DNA of 33,930 bases from Nitrospirota bacterium (GTDB taxonomy: Bacteria; Nitrospirota; Thermodesulfovibrionia; Thermodesulfovibrionales; JdFR-85). The translations under genes were made by a program, and so were the position numbers. This document shows positions 26,736 to 33,930 of the stretch, piece by piece; the first letter of the stretch is position 1, and each line of letters starts with the position of its first letter. The notes under the pieces were generated by a model, which made no database searches, was not told the origin of the DNA, and saw nothing but the letters and a program-made list of their open reading frames with translations. The stretch covers positions 1 to 33,930 of the forward strand of contig WGEZ01000084.1 in the NCBI GenBank assembly GCA_015492515.1, read 5' to 3'.

Positions 26736-27530
26736 CTATCTGTAGATCTCGTTGATGACGTCGACACCGCAGCTGAGGCCTGAAAACCATTGGAAGAACC
26801 CATCCACGTACTCCTTCCCGAAGATGGCACCGTGCTGGGGAGCGATCATCTCTATCTCGTACTTCGATATCGTCTCCAGATATTTCCTGCAGACCGAGTT
26901 GGACGCCATGTATCTCTTGTGGAACCCTTCCATCAGCTTGAGGTGGCTGTCGAAGTCCCTGACGAAGGAGTATCTCTGCCCCTTCGGGAAGACCGCTGCT
27001 CCGAGATCACCGGAGAAGAGGATCTTCGAGCGGGGGTCGTACAGATGGAGGTTGCCGACGGAATGGAGGAAATGGGCCGGGACTATCTCGAGACAGTCCC
27101 CTGATGGGAACTGGATCCTTCCCCCCCTGTCCTCGACGGGCACTATCCTGCTCATGTCCAGGATGCCGTAGTGGGGTATGAACCTCACCCACCACTTCGA
27201 TATGTGTATCTTCGCCGGGGTGACGCCGAGCCAGAGCGTCGTGCCCGAAGAGACGTCCGGGTCCTGGTGGGTGAAGAATATGTGCTCGATCCTCTCGAGG
27301 TCGATGTGTCTCGACGTGCTGGCAACGACACGGGGGAAGACATGGATGCCGCCGGGGTCGAGAAGGACCCCCACGCCCTTGTTCTCGATGAGGTACTGAT
27401 TCACCTGGACCAGTCCCTCCTCCTCATGTTCCTCCCACCCAAGCCATATGAACCGATGCTCTCCGTCGTCGAAGAGGACCTCTCCCTTGATGATATCGAC
27501 CTCCCTCTCTGCGATCATCGTATCTGTCAT
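26736..27530 (-). CDS. Metallo-beta-lactamase-fold diiron protein, FDP/ODP-like (candidate O2/iron chemotaxis sensor)
   Basis: QVNQYLIENKGVGVLLDPGG, IFFTHQDPDVSSG, IVPAHFLHSVGNLHLYDPRSKILFSGDLGAAVFP, IEMIAPQHGAIFG: flavodiiron-type MBL motif order without a flavodoxin domain. Embedded in the che operon. Confidence 0.82.
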   Translation of the reverse strand: MTDTMIAEREVDIIKGEVLFDDGEHRFIWLGWEEHEEEGLVQVNQYLIENKGVGVLLDPGGIHVFPRVVASTSRHIDLERIEHIFFTHQDPDVSSGTTLWLGVTPAKIHISKWWVRFIPHYGILDMSRIVPVEDRGGRIQFPSGDCLEIVPAHFLHSVGNLHLYDPRSKILFSGDLGAAVFPKGQRYSFVRDFDSHLKLMEGFHKRYMASNSVCRKYLETISKYEIEMIAPQHGAIFGKEYVDGFFQWFSGLSCGVDVINEIYR

Positions 27531-27568
27531 GGTAACCTCCTGGTCCTTAGGGTTACAGGGTGTCTTCG

Positions 27569-29254
27569 CTAAAACTCCTCAAAGTCTCCGTCGTTTTCAA
27601 GGGCTCTGCCGGGCCCGCACGCAGCGACGAGCTGGGGCCTCCCTTCCGTTGATTCCGGCCTCCGGACGACCCCTCCTTCCGCCGGTGAGCCCCTCTGCTC
27701 GACACCGTATCGGAGGGCCGCCGCATCGTCCACCTTGAAGAACGCCACCAGGTTCAACAGCTCCTTCGCCTGGGCCGCAAGCTCCTCCGCCGACGCCGAC
27801 GTCTCCTCCACGAGGGAGGCGTTCTGCTGCGTCACCTGCTCTATCTGGGACACGGCGGTGTTCACCTGATTGATCCCGCTCGCCTGTTCTTCCGCCGCGG
27901 CTGCAATCTCGTCCATCAGCTCCGCAGCCCTCGTCACACTCGTCACTATGGACTCGAGCCTGGCGTTAAGCTCCCGTGAGAACCTCATGGCCCTGCTCGT
28001 CCTCTCAACGCCCTCTCTCACCACGGTGGTTATCTCCTTTGCAAACTCCGAGGTCTTCTGTGCCAGGCTCCGTATCTCCGAAGCTATGACGCCGAACCCC
28101 TTCCCGTGCTCGCCGGCCCTCGCCGCCTCGACGGCCGCGTTCAGGGCGAGGAGATTCGTCTGGAAGGCGATCTCCTCGATGACGCCGGAGATGTGGGCTA
28201 TCCTGCCGGAAGACCTCGTCAGCTCCTCCATGGCCTCGATGGTCTTCTCCATCGTTGACGTGCCTGACTTCGCGAGGCCCTTCGTGTTCTGCGACAGCCT
28301 GTTGACGTCCTTGACGCTATCGGTGGTCTGCCTCACCGAGGCCGACATCTCCTCCATCGCGGCTGACGTCTCCTCCACGGATGCCGCCTGTTCCGTTATC
28401 CTCTGGGAGAAGTTCTGGTTCGCCTCTGCTATCTGATCCGCGGCCGTGGAGACCTGGCCCGAGGCCTCAATGGCCTGGGTGAGTATCCTCTTGAGGTTCC
28501 CGGCCATCCGGTTCAGCGACTCCATCATCCGTCCCGTCTCGTTCCTTGACGTCGCATCGAGTGCGACCCTCAGGTCACCGTCCGCCATCCTTTCAGCCGC
28601 CTCAGCGACCTTCCCCATGGGCCCGGTGATGGAACGGGTGAGGAAGAACCCGAAGAGGACAAAGAGGGCGATGGAGACAGGGATGACCGCTGTCAGGAAG
28701 ACCGTCACCTTCCTGACGAGGCTGCTCAGCGCGTCGGAGCGGCGGGTCGTCGCACGGTCAAGTTCAGCGGAGAGGGCGGAGAGGGCCTCCAGGTACGGTC
28801 CGTCGTCGATCTTGACGGCCCGATCGATCTCCTCGACGGTCTTCCCCTCCTTCAGGAGCTGGCGTGTCCGTTGTATTGCGTCCCTGTAGACCTCGGTCAG
28901 CTCCTCCACCCGCTTCAGGGAGTCCTCTTCAACGGGAGAGAGGGACCCCGACGACCGGTAGGCGGAGACGGTGGCGAGTATCTCGTCGGCCCTCTCCTGG
29001 TAGCTGTCGAAGTATCCCTGTTCCCCGCGGAGGACGTAGTTCTTGAAGGCGTGGATCCCGCCTCCGTACCCCATCAGGGACCGGATCCTGGAGAGGTGCT
29101 GCTGTCTGAGATTGACAACGTTGAGATAACCCGACCAGTCGTCCTTGACCCTGCCGAGGCTCAGAACGGCGGTTGCTCCGATGAGGACCAGGAAGATCGA
29201 CCCGAGCCCTATACCCAAGGCGAGTTTTCCTCGAATCGTGATATTCTTAAACAT
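27569..29254 (-). CDS. Methyl-accepting chemotaxis protein (transmembrane, helical-bundle sensor, HAMP)
   Basis: Two TM helices, HAMP ([23 protein letters not shown]), signalling hairpin [51 protein letters not shown]-terminal FEEF. Confidence 0.96.
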   Translation of the reverse strand: MFKNITIRGKLALGIGLGSIFLVLIGATAVLSLGRVKDDWSGYLNVVNLRQQHLSRIRSLMGYGGGIHAFKNYVLRGEQGYFDSYQERADEILATVSAYRSSGSLSPVEEDSLKRVEELTEVYRDAIQRTRQLLKEGKTVEEIDRAVKIDDGPYLEALSALSAELDRATTRRSDALSSLVRKVTVFLTAVIPVSIALFVLFGFFLTRSITGPMGKVAEAAERMADGDLRVALDATSRNETGRMMESLNRMAGNLKRILTQAIEASGQVSTAADQIAEANQNFSQRITEQAASVEETSAAMEEMSASVRQTTDSVKDVNRLSQNTKGLAKSGTSTMEKTIEAMEELTRSSGRIAHISGVIEEIAFQTNLLALNAAVEAARAGEHGKGFGVIASEIRSLAQKTSEFAKEITTVVREGVERTSRAMRFSRELNARLESIVTSVTRAAELMDEIAAAAEEQASGINQVNTAVSQIEQVTQQNASLVEETSASAEELAAQAKELLNLVAFFKVDDAAALRYGVEQRGSPAEGGVVRRPESTEGRPQLVAACGPGRALENDGDFEEF

Positions 29255-29271
29255 GGCTCTCTCTCCTTCTT

Positions 29272-30951
29272 TCAGAACTCCTCGAAGCCTCCGTTGGTCT
29301 TCCCGCCGTCTCCGTCCTCCAGTGATGTGGCGGCCGTCGTGACCGGCTCCGATCCTCCGGGAAGGGCATCATCCCTCTTGAGGCTCCGCCCCGCCCCTTC
29401 AGCTCCCCGAGCATGCCGGGCCTGGTCCCTGTCATGATCCCCGTCTATCTTGAAGAAGGAGACCAGGTTCAGGAGCTCCTTTGCCTGGGCCGCCAGTTCC
29501 TCCGCCGATGCAGCCGACTCCTCCACAAGGGAGGCGTTCTGCTGTGTGGTCTGGTCGATCTGTGATATTGCGGTATTCACCTGGTTTGTCCCTGACGACT
29601 GCTCTGCCGCCGCTGCCGCCACCTCATCCATCAGGTCCGTGACCTTCTTGACGCTCGTGCCGATCTCCTCGAGCTTCCTGTTCAGCTCATGCGCCAGATT
29701 CACGCCCCTTTCCGTCTTCTCCACGCTCTCCTCTATGAGGCCTGTTATCTCCTTTGCGGACTGGGAGGCCCTCTGGGCAAGGTTCCTTATCTCTGATGCG
29801 ACCACCGCGAACCCCTTCCCGTGCTCGCCCGCCCGTGCAGCCTCCACCGCTGCGTTCAGGGCGAGGAGGTTCGTCTGGAAGGCGATCTCTTCTATAACGT
29901 TGGAGATATTGGCTATCTTGGAGGAGGACCTGTTTATCTCGTCCATCGCCTCGATTGTGTCCTCCATCACGCGGCTGCCCGCGTCTGCCGATGCCTTTGT
30001 CGCTTGAGCGAGCTTGTTCGCCTCCCGTGCGTTCTCCGCCGTCTGCCTAATGGAGGCCGACATCTCCTGCATCGTGGCTGACGTCTCCTCAACGGATGAT
30101 GCCTGCTCCGATATCCTCTGTGAGAAGTTCTGGCAGGCCCCTGCTATCTGGTCAGCCGCGGTGGAGACCTGCTGTGAGGCCTCTATGGTCTGGGTGAGTA
30201 TCCTCTTGAGGTTTCCGGCCATCCGGTTCAGCGACTCCATCATCCGCCCCGTCTCATCCCTTGACGTCGCATCGAGCGTGACCATCAGGTCTCCCTCGGC
30301 CATCCTCTCAGCCGCTTCAGCGACCTTCCCGACGGGCCCGGTGATGAGTCGGCCGACCAGGAGCCAACCCGCTCCAAAGGCCGCCATTGAAAGAACGACC
30401 GCGGCGACGAGGACCCAGATGAGGCGGCTGACCTTCCTCGAGGCCTCTGTCTCGTACATCTTCACCGCCCTGTTCATCTCGTTAAGGAGCGGCACGTTGT
30501 TGTCCGTGATGAAATCCAGGGCCTTCCCGTAGGCCGGGTCGTCAGGTTCAGAGGTGAGGATGACCTCGATCCTCTCCCTGAAGGCCTTCCAGAGCCTGCC
30601 GACGTCCTGCAGCTGAGCCAGTATCGCGGGATCGGTGGTGGGCTCCAGCCCCAGCTCCTCATCTCCCTTGATAAGCCCTCTCAGTGAGGTGTCGAAGAGT
30701 CCGGCGGTCTTTCTGAGGCCCTCTTTCAGCCCCTCTACATCGTCGACGGCGCCGTCTCCATACCTGCGGGTAATGCCGAGGACCTCCTTGGCCATCTTCT
30801 GGGTGAGCATCCTCTGTCGTCCTGCGATGTTTATCACCGCGGCATCCCCCTTCTGGAGCGAGATCGTGTAAAGGGTGGCGCCTGTGGCCGTGAGGACTAT
30901 GAGGAAGAACGCCCCCAGTATGAGACCCAATTTGCCTCTGATGCTTTTCAT
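29272..30951 (-). CDS. Methyl-accepting chemotaxis protein with PilJ/NarX-like N-terminal sensor
   Basis: [18 protein letters not shown] sensor motif, [55 protein letters not shown]-terminal FEEF. Confidence 0.96.
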   Translation of the reverse strand: MKSIRGKLGLILGAFFLIVLTATGATLYTISLQKGDAAVINIAGRQRMLTQKMAKEVLGITRRYGDGAVDDVEGLKEGLRKTAGLFDTSLRGLIKGDEELGLEPTTDPAILAQLQDVGRLWKAFRERIEVILTSEPDDPAYGKALDFITDNNVPLLNEMNRAVKMYETEASRKVSRLIWVLVAAVVLSMAAFGAGWLLVGRLITGPVGKVAEAAERMAEGDLMVTLDATSRDETGRMMESLNRMAGNLKRILTQTIEASQQVSTAADQIAGACQNFSQRISEQASSVEETSATMQEMSASIRQTAENAREANKLAQATKASADAGSRVMEDTIEAMDEINRSSSKIANISNVIEEIAFQTNLLALNAAVEAARAGEHGKGFAVVASEIRNLAQRASQSAKEITGLIEESVEKTERGVNLAHELNRKLEEIGTSVKKVTDLMDEVAAAAAEQSSGTNQVNTAISQIDQTTQQNASLVEESAASAEELAAQAKELLNLVSFFKIDGDHDRDQARHARGAEGAGRSLKRDDALPGGSEPVTTAATSLEDGDGGKTNGGFEEF

Positions 30952-30969
30952 GATACATCCCTCCTTGTT

Positions 30970-31479
30970 CTATGTATCCTTGAAAGGCTCGGCCTCTTCT
31001 ACGGCGGCGAATTCATCATCGGAGAGGACCCTCTCGACGTCGAGGACTATCACCAGATCGCCGCCGACCCTTCCCATCCCTCTGACGAAGTCGGTCCTTA
31101 TCCTGCTGCCGAGGGACGGAGGGGCTGCAATGGATTCCTCCGGGATCTGGATGACATCGGATACGGCATCCACGATGAGCCCCATGATCCCGCCCGAGAA
31201 CTCGGTGACTATGATACAGGCGTGCTTCCTGTAGCCGTCGGACCTCATGCCGAACTTCAGCTTCAGATCAACGACGGGCACTATGGTTCCACGAAGGTTT
31301 ATCACGCCCCTGAAGTGCTCGGTCAGTTGCGGGACCTTCGTTATGTTCGTCAATTCTATGATCTCTCGGACGTTACGGGCCGCCACGGCGTACTCCTCGT
31401 CGTTCAGGCTGAAGGTCACGTACTGCTGCTCCTCTCCCGTGGTGTCTTCGGTCTCCTTCACCAATGACCTCTCCGTCAT
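30970..31479 (-). CDS. cheW: Chemotaxis coupling protein CheW
   Basis: QYVTFSLNDEEYAVAARNVREIIELTNITKVPQLTEHFRGVINLRGTIVPVVDLKLKFG. Confidence 0.95.
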   Translation of the reverse strand: MTERSLVKETEDTTGEEQQYVTFSLNDEEYAVAARNVREIIELTNITKVPQLTEHFRGVINLRGTIVPVVDLKLKFGMRSDGYRKHACIIVTEFSGGIMGLIVDAVSDVIQIPEESIAAPPSLGSRIRTDFVRGMGRVGGDLVIVLDVERVLSDDEFAAVEEAEPFKDT

Positions 31480-31508
31480 ATCGGCACCTCCTCACTTGTG
31501 CAGGGGAG

Positions 31509-33545
31509 TCATCGGATGACCCGCCTCATTGTTCTTTCGATGATCCCCGGCACATCAAGGACCAGCGCCACCCTGCCGTCGCCGAGGATCGTGCCTCCGC
31601 CGATCCCCCGCACCTTCGGCAGGGCCGTGCCGAGGCTCTTTATGACGATCTGTTGCTCTCCGATGAGGTCGTCCACGAGGAGACAGCACCTCTTGTCCTC
31701 GTGTGACACAAGGACCACGATGGCCTTCCAGGGGTCCCTCTTCCGAGGCGTTACCCCCAGCTCCTCATAAAGCCTTATAAGCGGGATGAACTCTCCCCTC
31801 ACGCCTATGACCTCGTCCCTCTCGTTGAGGGTCTTGACGTTCTCCCTCCCCGGACGGAGGGACTCGATGACCGATGAGATGGGGATGACGAAGACCTCAC
31901 CGCCGATCAACACCGTCAGCCCGTCTATGATAGCCAGGGTTAGCGGCAGCTTGATGGATACCGTGGTCCCCTCGCCCGGCCTCACCCGTATGAAGACCCT
32001 CCCGTTGAGGGCCTCTATGTTCCTCTTGACCACATCCATGCCCACCCCCCTGCCCGAGATGTCCGTCACCTTCTCCGCGGTGGAGAACCCGGGCATGAAT
32101 ATCAGGTTGTATATCTGGTCGTCCGTAAGCCCTGACGGGCTCTCAACGATCCCCTTCTGGACGGCCTTGTTCAGGATCCTCTCCTTGTCGAGGCCCCGTC
32201 CGTCGTCCTCCACGTCGATAAAGACGGAGTCACCCATCTGGTAGGCGCTGAGACGGATCGTGCCATGGGGAGGTTTCCCCCTGGAGGTCCTCTCTTCGGC
32301 GGTCTCGATCCCGTGGTCTATGGCGTTTCTGATGAGATGGACGAGGGGGTCTGTTATCTTTTCGAGGACCCCCTTGTCGAGCTCGGTATCCTCGCCCGTG
32401 ATGACCAGCTCGATCCTCTTGTTCTTGCTGCTCGACAGCTCCCTCACGAGCCTCGTGAACCTGTTGAAGACCTCTCCCACGGGAAGCATCCTCAGGGACA
32501 TGACGCTCTCCTGTATATCCTTCCCTATCCTCTGGAGCTGGGATAGGACGGCGTCCGTCCTCTCAGAGTCCCCGTTGTCGTTGCCCTGGACCGCCTGCTG
32601 GAGCATGGAGTGTATTATCACCATCTCTCCCACGATGTTCACCAGGTGGTCGAGCTTCTTGAGGTCCACCCTGATCGTCGATGATATGGATTTCTTCAGT
32701 GACTCGACCTTTCTCTGGCTCTGCTTCTCCACCACCTTCTCTATGTCCTTCGGCGAGACCTTGCCTTGTTTGACCAGGATCTCTCCCACCCTCTTCTGGC
32801 TCTTCAGCGCCTTCTCCACATCCTCCGGTCCCACGACGCCCTCCTCCACGAGTAACTGTCCGAGGAGCGGGACCTCCTCCTCAGAGGCCTCAACAGGGAT
32901 TATCTTTACATCGCCGCCGTCCATCGCGAATTCGAAGACCTTCTCGATCTCCGCAGGGTCCCTCTCGGTCTTCAGCTCCATCTCCCACCTCAGGTAGAGC
33001 TCTTCGGGGTCCATCTCGGACAGCGGGGGAACGGCGTCCGTGTCGGCCCTCATCGTGACCTCTCCGATCTCCCTGAGGCCATCCAGTATCACCAGCGGGT
33101 CCAGACCTCTCCTGAAGAGGTCAGGTCCCGGCCTGAAAAGGACCCTGTAGGTCCTCTTTGTCTGCAGCCTCTTCAGCTCCTCCATCTCCGTCACCAGCCC
33201 CTCGCACTTCGTGGAGTCGAAGTCACTCCCGGAGGCCACGGCCTCGATCATCTCCTTTATGAGGTCGGTCGCCCTGAGGAGGACGTCGATTGTCTCCCTC
33301 TCCACGGCGAGCCTCTCCTGGCGCATCAGATCCAGCAGCTCCTCCATCACATGGGTGAATCTGGAGATGTCGGTGAAGCCGAGGGTTCCGCTGGCGCCCT
33401 TTATGGTATGGATGGACCTGAAGATGGTGTTGAGGAGTTCCTTGTCCTGGGGAGACTTCTCGATCTGGAGCAGCCCCTCCTCAAAGACGGACGCCTGCTC
33501 CATCGCCTCATCGATGAAGATGCTCCGGAGTTTCTCTAAATCCAC
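31509..33545 (-). CDS. cheA: Chemotaxis histidine kinase CheA
   Basis: HPt FRSIHTIKGASGTLGF; H-box LDHLVNIVGEMVIIHS; HLIRNAIDHGIE; DDGRGLD; GFSTAEKVTDISGRGVGMDVVKRNIEALNG; CheW-like C-terminus. Confidence 0.97.
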   Translation of the reverse strand: MDLEKLRSIFIDEAMEQASVFEEGLLQIEKSPQDKELLNTIFRSIHTIKGASGTLGFTDISRFTHVMEELLDLMRQERLAVERETIDVLLRATDLIKEMIEAVASGSDFDSTKCEGLVTEMEELKRLQTKRTYRVLFRPGPDLFRRGLDPLVILDGLREIGEVTMRADTDAVPPLSEMDPEELYLRWEMELKTERDPAEIEKVFEFAMDGGDVKIIPVEASEEEVPLLGQLLVEEGVVGPEDVEKALKSQKRVGEILVKQGKVSPKDIEKVVEKQSQRKVESLKKSISSTIRVDLKKLDHLVNIVGEMVIIHSMLQQAVQGNDNGDSERTDAVLSQLQRIGKDIQESVMSLRMLPVGEVFNRFTRLVRELSSSKNKRIELVITGEDTELDKGVLEKITDPLVHLIRNAIDHGIETAEERTSRGKPPHGTIRLSAYQMGDSVFIDVEDDGRGLDKERILNKAVQKGIVESPSGLTDDQIYNLIFMPGFSTAEKVTDISGRGVGMDVVKRNIEALNGRVFIRVRPGEGTTVSIKLPLTLAIIDGLTVLIGGEVFVIPISSVIESLRPGRENVKTLNERDEVIGVRGEFIPLIRLYEELGVTPRKRDPWKAIVVLVSHEDKRCCLLVDDLIGEQQIVIKSLGTALPKVRGIGGGTILGDGRVALVLDVPGIIERTMRRVIR

Positions 33546-33611
33546 TGATCTTGCCCCCTCTGTGGATCGGTGTGTCGATGTCTCAAGCCTCGGTGATCGA
33601 TCCTGTCGGCA

Positions 33612-33930
33612 TCACCTCACGAACTTCCTGACGATCTCGATCAACTGTTCGGGCGTGAAGGGCTTCACTATCCAGCCGCTCGCCCCCGCCTGTCTGCCCT
33701 GCTGTTTTTTGGCTTCCTGGGATTCGGTGGTGAGCATTATTATGGGTGTGAACCTGTAACCGGCCCTCTTCCGCAACTGTTTTATGAACTCGATGCCGTC
33801 CATCTCTGGCATATTCAGGTCTGTTATCACCATATCTATACCTGCGCCGTTCAGTTTGCTCAGTGCATCCCTTCCGTTAACTGCTGCAACCACTTCATAC
33901 CCTGCATCCTGAAGGGCGAATGTCACGAGC
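33612..33930 (-). CDS. cheY: CheY-type response regulator, partial (N-terminus outside window)
   Basis: VTFALQDAGYEVVAAVNGRDALSKLNGAGIDMVITDLNMPEMDGIEFIKQLR...IIMLTTESQEAKKQQGRQAGASGWIVKPFTPEQLIEIVRKFV. Frame remains open to the window edge, so the GTG at 33926 is probably internal. Confidence 0.93.
   Translation of the reverse strand, partial: LVTFALQDAGYEVVAAVNGRDALSKLNGAGIDMVITDLNMPEMDGIEFIKQLRKRAGYRFTPIIMLTTESQEAKKQQGRQAGASGWIVKPFTPEQLIEIVRKFVR

Noticed and set aside
27870-28436. Plus-strand Ser/Ala-rich ORF opposite MCP1 (and the similar one at 29450..30007)
   Set aside because: Similar in sequence only because the two MCP genes are paralogous; reverse complement of the signalling domain.

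Overview
High-GC bacterial chromosomal window dominated by flagellar and chemotaxis genes. Left edge: the 3' part of a UreD-like gene, a perfect 2 x 58-bp tandem repeat, and a minus-strand GH5-like glycoside hydrolase whose 3' end runs into the repeat. Next come rluB, aspS and a small exported protein, then a cheW/HDOD/HDOD block with sigma-28-like promoters. A long plus-strand flagellar run follows: flgF-flgG-flgA-flgH-flgI-flgJ(rod-binding + M23 peptidase)-flgM-flgN-flgK-flgL-csrA-fliW-motA-motB, with a near-consensus sigma-54 promoter before flgF and a sigma-28-like promoter before flgM. Downstream are a stand-alone IMP cyclohydrolase (PurH N-domain only), purD, convergent tmk and a MetE-like core methionine synthase, and HU. 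The right third is a minus-strand chemotaxis operon in transcriptional order cheY(partial)-cheA-cheW-mcp-mcp-MBL/diiron protein-cheR-cheD-cheB. The most interesting signals are: a metallo-beta-lactamase-fold diiron (ODP-like) protein inside a chemotaxis operon beside transmembrane receptors; receptor C-termini ending in FEEF, which resembles a CheR/CheB tether; the FlgJ-M23 fusion; a flgF start codon almost on the predicted sigma-54 transcription start; a GH5 barrel interrupted by an apparently permuted CBM-like insertion; the stand-alone IMP cyclohydrolase; and unlisted small ORFs in the flagellar/HDOD block. I saw no rRNA, tRNA, CRISPR array or intact transposon. All product calls rest on motif and family recognition by eye; no searches were run.
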